Positions 21,213 to 33,098 of a stretch of 64,000 nt of DNA are shown here, piece by piece (positions within the stretch are counted from its first letter, which is position 1; every line of letters starts with the position of its first letter). The notes under the pieces are model-generated. The model was not told the DNA's origin and ran no database searches. It was given only the letters and a program-made list of their open reading frames with translations. The stretch is from the NCBI RefSeq assembly GCF_020184175.1, contig NW_026083102.1, forward strand, positions 32,548 through 96,547, given 5' to 3'. Source of the stretch: Aphis gossypii. Taxonomy: Eukaryota > Arthropoda > Insecta > Hemiptera > Aphididae. The position numbers and the translations under genes are program-made.

Positions 21213-23180
21213 TTATTGTTCTTTTAGTAAGGGCGGCATATTACTTAGGGCTAGCCTATCTGGTGTGTCACCTAGTAGCTTTTCCTTAACCCCATTCCCT
21301 TTTGCCGATGACGTCATATGTATGACTTCTCTGTCTCTATTCGATATGTCGTTATCCGTAGTTCTTGCTCGATGGCCTATGGCCCTCATAGTGGTCAGTT
21401 TGCATTTATAACTTATGTATATGAATGCCAAAAGAAACATGGAGAATACTAACAATGCTATAATTGCATACATCATTAATGAGTGGTTATTACTTTGTAC
21501 TTCCACTCCGGACTGTCTGAGTATTTCCTCGTCTATCATTCTTTCTACATCGTCTAGTGAGTGGGCCATTTCGTGTATGTTATCGAGTTTGCGTGCGTCG
21601 AACTTATGTCTATACTTTTCTATTTTAATGCCCTTGATACTGTTATTGATCTTATACGATATACTCCCTACTCCGATTTTAGGTATGAAATTTGTGAAAT
21701 ACTTTGTTTTGATCTCCCTTGTCGGATTTAGCACTACGTGTTCTGCATAAGCTCTACATTCCTGATTTAATTTAATTATCCCTTGATTTTTAATTTTTTC
21801 AATATATGGTTCTTGTATTCCCTGACACGTAATTGTTAATGTATCTTTCTTTTTTGTTGTATATCCATGTGTTGGCATACTTAAGTTTGTGGTATATATT
21901 TTAGAAATAATGATTACTCCTGATTCACAATTTTGTGGTAACTGGTCTGGATTTTTAAATAATGAACTTCACACGGTTGTTCTTTTGATTCGTGTTGTAT
22001 TGGTTGGAATTCCGGGCAAATAGTAAAAGTTTCTGTCTCGGTACAGTGTAATAATTCTGTTTCAGTAAACGTTGTAAATTGTCTACGATTTTTAGTTATC
22101 CCTACATATTGGTATTCTGGTTTCAATACAATACTATGTGATTTGTTATCCGGTCGATCAATGTCTACAGGATGTGGTATAGGTATGATTTTAAATAAAG
22201 TTAATTGAGTTTCCGTTATCAACGGTATTTTAATCAGAAATACTATTTGATCACCACTATAAAATACTGCAATTTTAGTTATTTTTGTAAATTCGTGTAT
22301 TTCGCTTGGCAATGTTCCCATTGGTAAATTCAAGTTAAGTGGTAGGTTTAATTTTACTTCTACTAGTTGTGCTGCAAGTTCTCGCGGTGTTACTAAGCTT
22401 GGGTGTAAAACACCTGTCCTAGCCGCAGTTATTATGGCGCTTTAAGTTTGGGTTTCGTAAGAGTATTGTGTCATTAACGCTGTAAATATACTAAAAATTC
22501 TATTTGACAGTAACAAGGTTTCTAAAGTATACATATTGTTTATTAAAGCTTTTATGTTTGTTTCTAAACTTAGTTGCTTTTGTTTTAACTCGTCATATAA
22601 CTGGTTTAGTTTAGTTGAAGCACTGTTTATTCCTACTATTGAAGATTTGACTACAGTGGTCTGGGCTTTTATAACATGTATCATGCGTTCATTGGTACCT
22701 TCGACTTTGTCTATGTGTCGTAAAGTTTCCTCCGCACATTCCTCATCACAAACTCCGAATAACGTTTTCATTGCCGAACCTATCATATTTACTAACCCTC
22801 TTTTCATTCTAGCACTACGTAGGGTGGTGTGTTCCCCTGGTGACAAATATCTACCAATAGATTCATACATTTGTTTCCGTTGGACGGATATTTCATTAAA
22901 AGTTGTTTTTAATACATTATCGTATTTTGAGCACATCTCCCGATCGGTCATATTTCCCTTACAATGCTCGTCCATATTTCTTATTTCTAACTCTAATTGA
23001 TAATGTCTTAAATCATAATCGCTTAACGGTATATAAGTTACGAGCTCCCAATGAGTCCTATTATTCTGATTTCACCTTGGTTTTCATAAAATATACTTGT
23101 TTCATTTTTAAATTCTTCTATGGTGTATGGCGACTGTCCTTGCACCATCATTATACACAAAAACCTATATAATAATATGC
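21213..23180 (-). pseudogene. env: Errantivirus envelope (baculovirus F-like) gene, frame-broken
   Basis: Three consecutive minus-strand segments (about 23180-22440, 22333-21914, 21878-21213) together have the layout of an insect errantivirus envelope. A hydrophobic leader near 23170 is followed by a furin-type site RMKR near 22800 and a fusion-peptide-like stretch (GLVNMIGSAMKTLFG). A heptad-rich region comes next, then a cysteine-containing ectodomain. A C-terminal membrane anchor near 21470-21415 (MMYAIIALLVFSMFLLAFIY) precedes a basic tail. Breaks near 22440 and 21900 plus an early one near 23050 disrupt the frame. In relatives the protein is made from a spliced mRNA and mediates membrane fusion. 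It is distinct in sequence from the second envelope gene at 46.3-48.1 kb. Confidence 0.82.
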
Positions 23181-23302
23181 TAATTAGACATATATTTACC
23201 TTAATTAATTTAATAGGTCATGTTACGTTATTATTATTTTATTACTTAAACATAAATTATCTTATTAATTCTAACTAAATACTACTAGCAATTATTTTTC
23301 AT

Positions 23303-24060
23303 TTATTTTGTTAAAAAATTTCCTCCGACGTTGTCCTCAGAATTTCTCTCTTTCATGATCCAGCACATAGGTCTTGTATAGGGCTCATCGCTTTGTATGA
23401 TTCTCAAGAGGTCTGATCTCAAAGTTGCAATAGATTGCTCTATTACGTGAGGACTTAACGGATAAGGCAAAAGTGCTGCCGCAGAGTGCACATGGTGGTC
23501 AAAGCAGGCGGGGATTTCCCTGTCCCCCACTAAAAACAGTTTTTGGCGTTTTATTTTTCTACCCAAATTTTTAAGGAATCCGATTTTTAATTCCCATCTG
23601 CTAGCAAAAAAGCTCACGCTTTCCAACAAGTTCATGGTAGGCAACCACATGTGCGGCCTTCCATACGTTATCGGTGTCAAATGTATCCTTCGGTTCCTTC
23701 ACATCGGAAGTGTCCAAAATACATTGGCAGAGTACCGATTCCTCTGACAGCGTTTCATGTGGTTCATGCCAATCCCAGCAGATTTCGTTATGTGCACCAT
23801 ATATGTGCGAGTACACAGGGTTTCTTTCAAACTCCATGCACCCCAGATACGTGTACAACTGCATTTCCCCAACATTTCATCTCCCTTATTTAACCGGAGA
23901 GTCACCAGACGTCCTCCTGCTGTTTCTTTTATTTCCAACCCGAATTCAGGAACTACGTCTAATTGTGCATTTTCCACCAATGGCACTATGCGCCTATGCC
24001 CTTCCGTTGTCAGATATATTACTTCAATTTGTCGGCTCCTATAATATAGTTTAACTCTTA
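23303..24060 (-). pseudogene. Unknown accessory ORF between pol and env, frame-broken
   Basis: Three overlapping minus-strand frames (to 23986, 23864 and 23680) look like one protein of about 240 residues with two frame breaks (near 23800 and 23660). It has clustered Cys, His and Trp (EICWDWHEPHETL, CFDHHVHSAAALLPY). No membrane segment or known motif is evident. Its base composition looks less AT-rich than the surrounding non-coding DNA, supporting a coding origin. It sits on the retroelement strand between the second membrane ORF and env. I do not recognise the family. Confidence 0.45.
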
Positions 24061-24192
24061 TAGTACGTTTTGGTTATTAGTGTAAAATTTGAAACTAACT
24101 ACATTTGTATCTTAATACTAAAATAAATCTAATTTACTATCTTTATTCATGTTTTTTTTTTCTCTTTTTTTTTTTTATTTTCTTATATTTTT

Positions 24193-25036
24193 CTTATATA
24201 CTAGTCTCCCTCATCGTGTTTAACTCTGTTCCTTGTTCGTGTATTAAGTTTACTACATATCTGTATCTGTATCTGTTCACACATTTAAAATTATGGTGTA
24301 TACTAATAATTAGTAGTACAATGGTCATTATTAGAATGCTTACTCCTACACATATTATAAAATTATAATAATGTATTTAAATTTAGGATTTTCTAGTTTT
24401 GTTACGATTGTGTGCTGGTGTTATTAATAATTATTTTACTAGTTATATTTGTTCTATCCTCTATTCCTTCTGTAGTATCTGACGTGATATCGCCATAGTC
24501 AAACTCATTTACTACATTTGTGGAGTCTATCATTGTTAAGTTTGCTGTGTAATCATTTGCGATATTATTTCGTAATGGGTATTATTTGTATTTTTGTTAT
24601 ACTCGAAATTATTCAGTGTAGTTAAATTATAGTCATGCTCACTTGTCATGATAGGTTTATTGTAGTTGAAATTGTCTGCAATGTTGGATTAGTTATGTTG
24701 GTTTTATGTAGTAACTTTGAATGTATTACACTTAGGTGTCTAACATTTTTCGGAAATAATATGAATTTTTCATTGTCTAATCCTATGTTTTCAATGTTAA
24801 TTCACACGTTTTTTCGATAGTAAATTTTTTAAAGTGTTATTTAATACAATAGTCGTAGGTTTTATGGAGAATATACACCCTAGGTTCATATGTACCCGTG
24901 TGTTGTTCTCATCATTCAAAGCTAAAGTTATACGTTCCGTTGTTCCCCAAGTCGTTCGTTGAAGTTCAACACGACTATTGTTACTTCATAAAAAACTATT
25001 GTTTCTTCATGGCTCGTTACTCCCTTTACCGTCATA
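24193..25036 (-). pseudogene. Putative second membrane glycoprotein ORF, frame-broken
   Basis: From an ATG near 25036 a series of frames with about four shifts (near 24930, 24790, 24640, 24540) carries many Asn-x-Ser/Thr sites. It then has a clear hydrophobic span near 24350-24300 (ICVGVSILIMTIVLLIISI), followed by a short tail with basic residues (RYRYRY) ending in TAA near 24193. This is the layout of a single-pass type I membrane protein. It lies between pol and env on the same strand. I see no furin site or fusion peptide. The continuity across so many shifts is my reconstruction from reading frames, so confidence is moderate to low. Confidence 0.4.
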
Positions 25037-25238
25037 ATGATTAACCTATAATTTCATTACTTATTACTTATATTATTTATTATTCTATTACTATTACACA
25101 TTATGCTCTAATCTATACTTAATATATTTTTTTTTTTTTATTATATTATTATTATTTTTTTATATCTATTTCTGTTCATACATTTTCAACAATTGGTCCA
25201 TTCTGTCGCTTCTTTTACGACTTACCATCACCTTCGTT

Positions 25239-25439
25239 TCATTTCTTTTCTATTTTTTTCCTGTCGTGCTCTAACATTTCGTCAGCCTCCGGCATTACGT
25301 CTAACCAATCGTTTATTACTATACAAAATTGTTCTCTCAAGTCGTTTTTTTCATAAACGTCATGTATATAAACCGTAATGTTTTCGTAAATATCTCTAAT
25401 TCCGATTGCGAATATGGTTCGCTCATTTCTTATTAGCAT
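25239..25439 (-). CDS. Short acidic ORF downstream of integrase, unknown
   Basis: 66 codons starting MLIRNERTIFAIGIRDIYENI and ending in a charged stretch (LEHDRKKIEKK). It has no signal peptide, membrane span or recognised motif. It lies about 230 bp downstream of the integrase stop on the same strand, in the accessory region of the retroelement. It could be a real small gene or the remnant of a longer one. Confidence 0.3.
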   Translation of the reverse strand: MLIRNERTIFAIGIRDIYENITVYIHDVYEKNDLREQFCIVINDWLDVMPEADEMLEHDRKKIEKK

Positions 25440-25666
25440 TTTCCATATGTGACTTTAAACAACTAGGTGCTTCGTCCTTCTTAAGAAAGTAGTAACGTTA
25501 TGTTTTTCCCGTTTGATCATGTCGTATAGATAATTATGAATTTGGTTTCTTTTCCCTAAAATAAATACTTAATCTTAAACTACACTCTAAGTCTTATTAC
25601 CTTATTTATTAATACTTATTTAATTATATTTAATTTCTACCTAAACTTTCGTATCGGATTTCTAAT

Positions 25667-28600
25667 CATCCTTGTCTAGTTTGCTTTTTCGTAATATTTT
25701 TTACATCATTTTTATGTACAGTCACCTTCCTTCTACCTCTCTGTATTACTACATTTTCGGTATCCAAAACCTCTAAAATTTCAAAAGGTCCTTTCCATAA
25801 CGGACTTAATTTGTTTCTGGGTTTTGTCTTTCAGTAATACCAAATCTTTCACATCTAAATCTTCGCTAAATTCCTTTTATCATACTGTTTTTTAGATTTT
25901 ATCTTCTTATTAATTAATCTTTCTCTGGCAATTTTATGTGACTCCTGCATTTTTTGTTTTAAATCGAATATATAATCATCGTAATTATACCTAGGTTCAG
26001 GGCTACATTTAACTTGACTGGTATGTCCAATTCTTTTCCATATAATAACGCGTAAGGTTGGTAATTAGTCGAACTATGTTCCGTTGAATTATACGAATAA
26101 TGCATATGGTAATAGTTGATCCCAATTATTTAAAAATCTTTGTCTACATAGTGTCTCAAATATTCGGCTAAAGTTCTATGTGATCTTTCTAAGCTACCGT
26201 TAGTTGCGGGGATGATAAGGACTCGTATTTATTTTATTAATCTTTAGTAGTTTACACACTTCTGTGAAAATCTTACTAAGAAAGTCTGTACCTTGATCAG
26301 TTAATATAGTTTCAGGTATACCGTGCACACATACGAAATTTACTACAAACGCCTGGGCGATAGTGTTTGCCGTATGATCTGGTAACGGAACACCTAATGA
26401 ATATTTCGTTAGATCGTCCTGCATAGTCAATATATATGTGTTGCCTATTGCAGTAGGTATTAGAGGTCCTACTATATCCATAAATATTTTTTCAAACGGT
26501 CTAGAACTTGTCGTAGTTATAATCATCGGACTACGGTGATGCCTATTAGTTGTTTTATTCGTTTGACACGACGGACAGTTTTTTATATTCCTTACTTCTT
26601 GTTTTAACCCTGGCCAGTTGAATTGTCGTTTAATTTTCTTAACCGTTCTATTTAATCCAGCATGACCCCTAGTAATGAGTCATGAAATTGCTTGAAAATA
26701 ATTAATTTTTCCTCATTAGTGTACTCTAATTTAGTACAGATTATTTTTCTATATCTGTATTTCGAAATATATACCTAATCATTGATCTTGTTTTTGTCCA
26801 GTCCAACCCGTCTTTCTTTCCTAACTGGTTCATGGCTAACTTATTCAAGGAATTTTTAATGCAAAAGTACTTTAAATTTAATAATGCAAAATGCATATTT
26901 TCACTTGTGGTTAATGTTTTTCTTTACTTTTAGTTATCAAAAATATTATGTATCTTTCTTCGTAATTAAAATATACTACGTCGCCTATTTGTTTATTTGA
27001 TTCTAGCATTTTATTCGTTCCAAATTTTCGTTTTAATTCGTAGTTTATTCCCGATTTAAAGTTATAATATTTTCTATTTCTGATACAATATGATATTCGG
27101 GGTGATTCTAGTATTCACCGTTCACCTCTTTTCACATTACTATTCGTTATTATTGTTGTTTCCGATTTTTCTAGAAAGCTCGTATAACTTTCGTCCTTAA
27201 TTTCTTTTATACTATACATTCTACTTAAAGCATCTACGTTCGAATTTTGTACTCCGGTTTTATTTTATTTCGTAATCGTATTCCTCAAGCTGTATGCGCC
27301 ATCTCGCCAACTTTGATAACGGATCTTTTAAGTTAAATAACCAAGATAATGGTCTATGGTCAGTGAGTATCACGAATTTTCTACCGTAAAGATAGGGCCT
27401 AAATTGTTTAACCCCGTATACAATCGCTAAACATTCTAGTTCAGTAGTTGAGTAATTCATTTCACTTTTATTCAAAGTTCTAGATGCGTACGCTATTGGT
27501 AGGTCGCTACCTATCGTTCCTTGGGATAGTATAGCTCCTAGAGCCTTACCACTAGCGTCGGTTGTAAGTATAAATTGTTTCGTAAAATCTGGATATTGTA
27601 AAATCGGTTCTGCACAGAGTGCGTTTTTAATTTGTCGAAAGCTACCTGACAATTTTCGTCCCAATTAAATTTAACATCCTTTTTTAATAAGTGTGTCATT
27701 GGTTTAGCTAAACATACTATATCCCTGTATAAATTTCCTGTAGTACCCCGATAAACCTAAAAATGATTTTATTTGCTTTACAGTTTTAGGCACCGGAAAT
27801 TCTAATACTGATGTTATCTTTTTCGGATCTGGTTTTATTCCGTGTTCCGAAATTATGTGTCCCAAATATAAACATTCGCGTTTTAGAAATTCGCATTTAT
27901 CTGGTTGTATTTTTAAATTATGGGTACGTAGACGTTCGAATACGTCTATCAGTTATTGTTATGATCGCTCAAATTTTTCGCATAAATAATAATATCGTCT
28001 AAATATACTAAACATTTAATGCCTATTATCCCCGACAATACGTTATTCATTAATCGCTGAAATGTAGCGGGACTTGTTTTCATTCCCATAGTCATACGTT
28101 TAAAATGGTAATGACCTTGACCGGTCGAAAACGCTGTCATTTCGCGAGATTCCTTCGCTAAAGGTATTTGATAAAAACCATTTGCTAAATCTAAAATGGT
28201 AAAAAGCTGACATTGTCCCAATTGATCTAATATTTCCGTAATATTAGGAACGGATGAAATTCATTTAAAGTTACTTCATTGAGTGCCCTAAATCAATTAC
28301 TATTCGAAATTTATCTTTACCAGATGAATCTGATTTCTTTTTTACTAACAACAAAGGGCATTAAAAGGTGACATAGATCGTTCTATGATATCGTTTTGTT
28401 CCATTTTAATTAATTGTTGTTCAATTTCCTTTTGCTGTGCCTGTGGCAATCTATATGGTCTTTTATATATAGGCGGTTGATTGGCGGGTAATCTTATTAC
28501 GTGTCCGCGGCGGTTAGTAAATGTTAAATAATCGTTTTCCAAATGAAATACATCGGAAAAATGTTCGCATATTCTAATATTGTTTTACGTTCCTCGTTAT

Positions 28601-29300
28601 TTAAATGGTCACTACGTATTAAAACTTTTATTTTATTTACGCGATCGTTATTGTCATTTACTACAGGTTATTTCGTGTAATTTATATTCTATGTCATTGT
28701 CGTATAATATTTTATTAATTGGTCCTCATAAAGGTTTGGTGGTAATTCAGAAATATTCAGTATACTATCACAGTGTTTCCATTCTTTACCGTGTTATTAT
28801 ATTAGCGCAATATACGTCCTGTATTAATTCTTGTTTCTGTATTAAAATATTTTTATTTTCCATTATGGATCAGCTATTGGGATAGATATTATTGTTTCCG
28901 TTCGCGGTTTTAATGTGTAACATATTTTATCTTATTTAATTCGCACGGAGTGTTATCATTTATAGTTAATATATTATTGCAACATCTATTATTGCGTTAG
29001 TTGTAACAGGAAATGGTGACCTAGAATTCCATCTCGCGGTATTGGAAATTCCTTATCGACCACATGAAATCCGTTTTTATTTTATTATTATTTAATATTA
29101 ATATTATGTGTAATTTGCCTATGGTAGTTACTATTTTATCATTAAATGCTTTTAAATATTTTTTCTTTTTCGTTACTAATGTTTCGCCTGTAATTTATTT
29201 ATTTTTATTAAATTGATTTCACTACCGGTTGTCTAAGAGATTTGCTGTATTGTTTTAAAGTTAGGTGATTGAAATGTAACATGATTTTCATTAATTAACT
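25667..29300 (-). pseudogene. pol: Ty3/gypsy pol: protease, reverse transcriptase, RNase H, integrase (frame-broken)
   Basis: Domains in order on the minus strand. Protease near 29250-29000 has an active-site DTGSEIN pattern disturbed by one extra base. RT runs about 28542-27700, with YKRPYRLPQAQQKEIEQQL, FTILDLANGFYQIPL and the catalytic YLDD near 28000. RNase H (27664-27260) carries LTTDASGKALGAIL, ELECLAIVYGV and LTDHRPLSWLF. Integrase (about 26700-25667) has an HHCC finger remnant near 26560, FMDIVGPL, LTDQGTDFLS and a late Glu segment near 26190. Numerous single-base shifts split it into at least six frames. In an intact copy it would process the polyprotein, copy RNA to DNA and integrate it. 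It is followed by the accessory ORFs instead of directly by env. Confidence 0.88.
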
Positions 29301-29478
29301 GATAAGATGGGTTGAAACATCGTTGGGTGATAACCTCCGTACGGCCGTTATTTGGTTGATCGAACGGACGCCGTTCCGTTCGACACTTGACCGTTTCCCG
29401 TCCGGTTTGCATTATTTACGCTCATCCCGTTGCCTACTATAACAACTAACACTATCGTGTCCTATCTTATTGCAATAA

Positions 29479-30494
29479 CTACAAGTTATTGGTGCCAATT
29501 ATTGTTTTAAAATTATTATTAGTATTTTGTCGTGCGTTTATTTTGATTTTGTGCGGTTGCTGATTATTATTACTATTCCGACGCGCAACTTGTGTAACAT
29601 TACCACGACAATCGCGAGCGACATGATTAGTTCTGCCGCAAATATAACATCCGGGATCGTTTTGCTGTCTCCGATTATTATTATTATTGACCGTTATTAT
29701 TACGCGGATAGTTATTATTATTATTACTATTATTATTGCGACCGAAATTATTAAAATTATTATTACGATTAACGTTATTATAATTATTAGGACCTTGTCT
29801 ATTCTGACCACGATTATATTTTGCTTATAACCGAATTTCTGTCCATTTGGGTTATTTCCCTGATAGTTATTTGACCAACGATTTCCGTTATTATTTTTAT
29901 TTCCGTTTTGATTTACTTTAGTCTCGTTATTTTGTAATTCTTTGTTAAAACTAAATTCGATTTCTAACTGCCTAGCCATTTGCATTGCCAGTTCTAAAGT
30001 TTCTGGGTTCCTAGCTCGTAATATCGTCTGTAAATCCATTTTTAACCGGTTATATAAATTGCTAGTGCCTGATCCTTTAGAGTTTGCCTTAAAATTCTCG
30101 CCTCTTCGGGCGTTTTATTTGCCAATGTTGCATTACACAAATTATAATATAACTGTTCTACGCGACCCGTATAAGTTAATACATCTTCGTCATTTTTCAT
30201 ACGAACTGAATTTAACCCTATTTGTAATGTTTGTGGTGACAATTGCTGTTCAAAAGCCCCCCTTAATATTTTTTTAATGGTTTCCCAATCACTGGTTTCC
30301 CTATACCGACATACTTCTAACGCCTTGCCAGTAATCCTAGTATTAATAAATTTCACTAATAAGGGTATAGTTTCTTTATCTACGGCCTCACATGCATAAT
30401 CGCATGCCCGTATGAACGAACAAACGTCTTTTGCATCGGCACAAATTGGTATCATAGCAGTGACCTGCTCAATTGTAGCCTTTACACTAGACAT
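29479..30494 (-). pseudogene. gag: Ty3/gypsy gag with CCHC zinc knuckle
   Basis: Two frames (30494-30042 and 30039-29479) cover the gag core (CDAKDVCSFIRACDYACEAV-like region; ETSDWETIKKILRGAFEQQL). A long Asn-rich linker leads to a zinc knuckle CYICGRTNHVARDC (C-x2-C-x4-H-x4-C) near 29650. The Asn/Ile tract reflects repeated AAT/ATT triplets (about 29690-29890) and may have expanded. One frame break lies near 30040. It forms the particle shell in relatives. The start ATG at 30494 overlaps the end of the preceding ORF in a different frame (ATGTCTAG). Confidence 0.85.
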
Positions 30495-30825
30495 TTTTGT
30501 TCTTTGCTTCCTCTTTACTGGTCCTAATTCTGAGTGGACTAAATTGGTGACTACGTAACCCTATTAATCTTTGTTCTAATCCGGTATTTGAGTCTTCTCT
30601 AACAGTAGTATCTAACAAACTTTTCCCTGTTGTTTTTTCCTTATTAATTCCCTGTGTAGAGTCGCTACCCTCTTTCGTATTTATACTTATGTTTACTAAT
30701 TTATTTACTTCAATATTTTTATTTAACTCTACTTGAGTTCCGATTTCTTTTGTTGTATCTGTTTCCTCTTCCGAACTATTACTATCGTTTTCACTATAAC
30801 TATTTTCTTCTTTTTCCTTATTCAT
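30487..30825 (-). CDS. Ser/Thr/Glu-rich ORF overlapping the start of gag
   Basis: 112 codons starting MNKEKEENSYSEN, rich in Ser, Glu, Thr and Asn and predicted disordered. Its stop overlaps the gag start in the sequence ATGTCTAG. It may be an N-terminal extension of gag separated by one base shift, or a small upstream gene. No known motif is present. Confidence 0.45.
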   Translation of the reverse strand: MNKEKEENSYSENDSNSSEEETDTTKEIGTQVELNKNIEVNKLVNISINTKEGSDSTQGINKEKTTGKSLLDTTVREDSNTGLEQRLIGLRSHQFSPLRIRTSKEEAKNKNV

Positions 30826-33076
30826 ACGTTTATTTATATATTCATTTATTATAACTTAAATTAAATACGCTTTATTTCTTAAAATAATTTTTTTTTTTAT
30901 TTTTTTTTTCAATTATTAATCAAACATTAATTTCTTTAAAAATATTTATCAATATTATTTTATTATAAAATTCTCGTAATATTTTTATTATTCCCCCAAT
31001 TATTTCTATCTATATTTTTTTTATTTTTTTTTTTTCTCTAGGATTTTTTTTCATCCTCTCTAAAATTCACAATATACGTCAAGTAATTTTTTTTTTCAAC
31101 ACGATAGGACTTTCTCGCCTATAAAATTCACAATTATCTTTTAATTATAACACGGCTTATTTCTGCCTAATAAAATCTCCGATTATTAAAATCGCTAAAT
31201 ACGGCTCTTCTCGGCCTAAATAAATTCACAATTATTTTTTCACAAAATACGGCTCTTTTTGGCCCAATAAAATTCACAATTATTTTTCAATATACGGCTC
31301 TACTCGGCCCAATAAAATTCACAATTATTTTTCAATATACGGCTCTACTCGGCCCAATAAAATTCACAATTATTTTTCAATATACGGCTCTACTCGGCCC
31401 AATAAAATTCACAATTATTTAATTCACAATATATATGGCTCAAATCCGCCCCAAAATAATTCCTTTCATCAACTTTTAAAATATGGCACTTTTTCAGCCT
31501 AAATAAATTCAATACTTTTAATTCTCAATATATGGCTCAAATCCGCCCCAAAATAATTCCTTTCATCAACTTTTAAAATATGGCACTTTTTCAGCCTTAA
31601 TAAATTCAATATATATAAGGACTTATTACTTGCCTTCCCAATAATTCAATAAATAAGGTCTTAACTGCCTTCAATAAAATTTTCAATTAATATTCTTTTT
31701 AATTCACAAAATAAACTCTTTCTTTTTTTTTTCTTGCGTGTTCCTTGACGTATAATTCACTAATAATTTTTTTATTCAATAAATATTTATTTCCGTATTC
31801 TGCACGTATAATTCTCTCTAAATAAAATATTTTCCCCTTAATTATAAATTTTTTATTTAACAATATATTCCCTTTTTTTTTTTGTATTATTTTTTTAAAA
31901 TAAATTTATTTATACTATTCTTACGATATTTATCTTAAATAATTTTTCGCATAAAAAAAAAAATTTTCTTGTAAAATATTTAATTTTAATAAAATAATTT
32001 AATTTTCGTAATTAAAAAAATGTTTAAAGTAATTAAAATAATTTTCTTTCTTTTTATATTAAAAATAAAATTATTATTTTTTTTTTTTAAAAAAAAATTA
32101 TTCTTCTGCTATTATATTTTATAAATAAAATAATAAAATAAAAATTTGTTTTAAAACTTAAATTATTATTTTTTCCTGAAAAATTTTCTATGTCAAAATA
32201 TTTTATTTATATTTAAAAAATAAAATATTTTTATTATTAATTTTTTTTGATTGATTTTTTTAACTTATATTTTTTTTCTGAAAGTTCTTTATGTTACTTT
32301 GTTGTATTTCTTTTTGAAATAATAAAATATATATATTTTTTTTAGATTCTTAATTTATTAATTTTTTCTGAAAAATTATTTATCTCTTTTTTTTTTCTAA
32401 AAAAAAAAAATTCTTATTTATTTATTTGTTCCTCGAAAAATTATTTATATTTGAAATATTATATATTTTATAACTAAAATAAAGTTGTATTATTTTATTA
32501 TTGAACAAAAATGTTATGCGTAAAAATAATCTAAGTGTATTATTAAAATATTAAATTTATTTAATCGTTGCGTTTTTTTTTATTATTTTTTATTTTTGCT
32601 TATTCTAAATTTTTCCCTTTTTAAATTATTTATTTAATTTTATCAAGATATTTTATTTAATGTTTCACGGGGAATATATATATATACACCTTCACATTAA
32701 AAGTAACTTATACGATGGAGTTTTTAATTCCAAAGGAGACGCGAACAGAGTTAGACGCTTAAAATTATTCTACATTAAGAAAAAAAATTATGCTTACACA
32801 ACGATGGTTTGAGTTGATGCTTCCATTCTTCTTGATTGCTGAGCCGTGGTGTTACTTGTTGATTCTTTCTCTTTCGGAGTCGCTGAAGTTGACGTTCTGC
32901 AGTTGTCTTCTTCAACAGTGATTCGTTGCCGAATGTGCCTCCGTGAATTCTTCGAAGTGGATATATTTTAAATTTTTTCGAAAAATTTTCGAAGTGGAAA
33001 AAAAATATTTTTTCCCGAAAATTTTCTAAGTTCGAAAAATTAAAATTGTTCGTCCAAAGAATTCTTATTTGAAAGA
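30826..33076 (-). other. Long AT-rich leader with tandem repeats
   Basis: About 2.2 kb between the primer site and gag, mostly T- and A-tracts (31720-32700). At 31180-31440 a 45-bp unit (core ACGGCTCTACTCGGCCCAAT) is repeated, nearly perfectly at 31291, 31336 and 31381 and degenerately before. At about 31430-31620 a second family (core ATGGCTCAAATCCGCCCCAA, about 115-bp period) occurs twice. Protein-coding ORFs here look spurious. Confidence 0.7.
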
Positions 33077-33093
33077 ATCCTACCGACTGCGCC
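33077..33093 (-). promoter_or_regulatory. Primer binding site, tRNA-Ser type
   Basis: On the minus strand TGGCGCAGTCGGTAGGA begins five bases after the 5' LTR. Its complement ends CGACTGCGCCA, which fits the acceptor stem of an insect tRNA-Ser (5' end GCAGTCG). 17.6/297-type gypsy elements are known to use tRNA-Ser. Confidence 0.75.
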
Positions 33094-33098
33094 AATTT

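Noticed and set aside
22536..23000. 154-codon plus-strand ORF with hydrophobic residues
   Set aside because: Antisense of the env gene; its composition is explained by the real gene on the other strand.
31180..31620. Possible CRISPR-like array
   Set aside because: The 45-bp units are contiguous with no unique spacers, and the DNA is eukaryotic; it is a leader tandem repeat.
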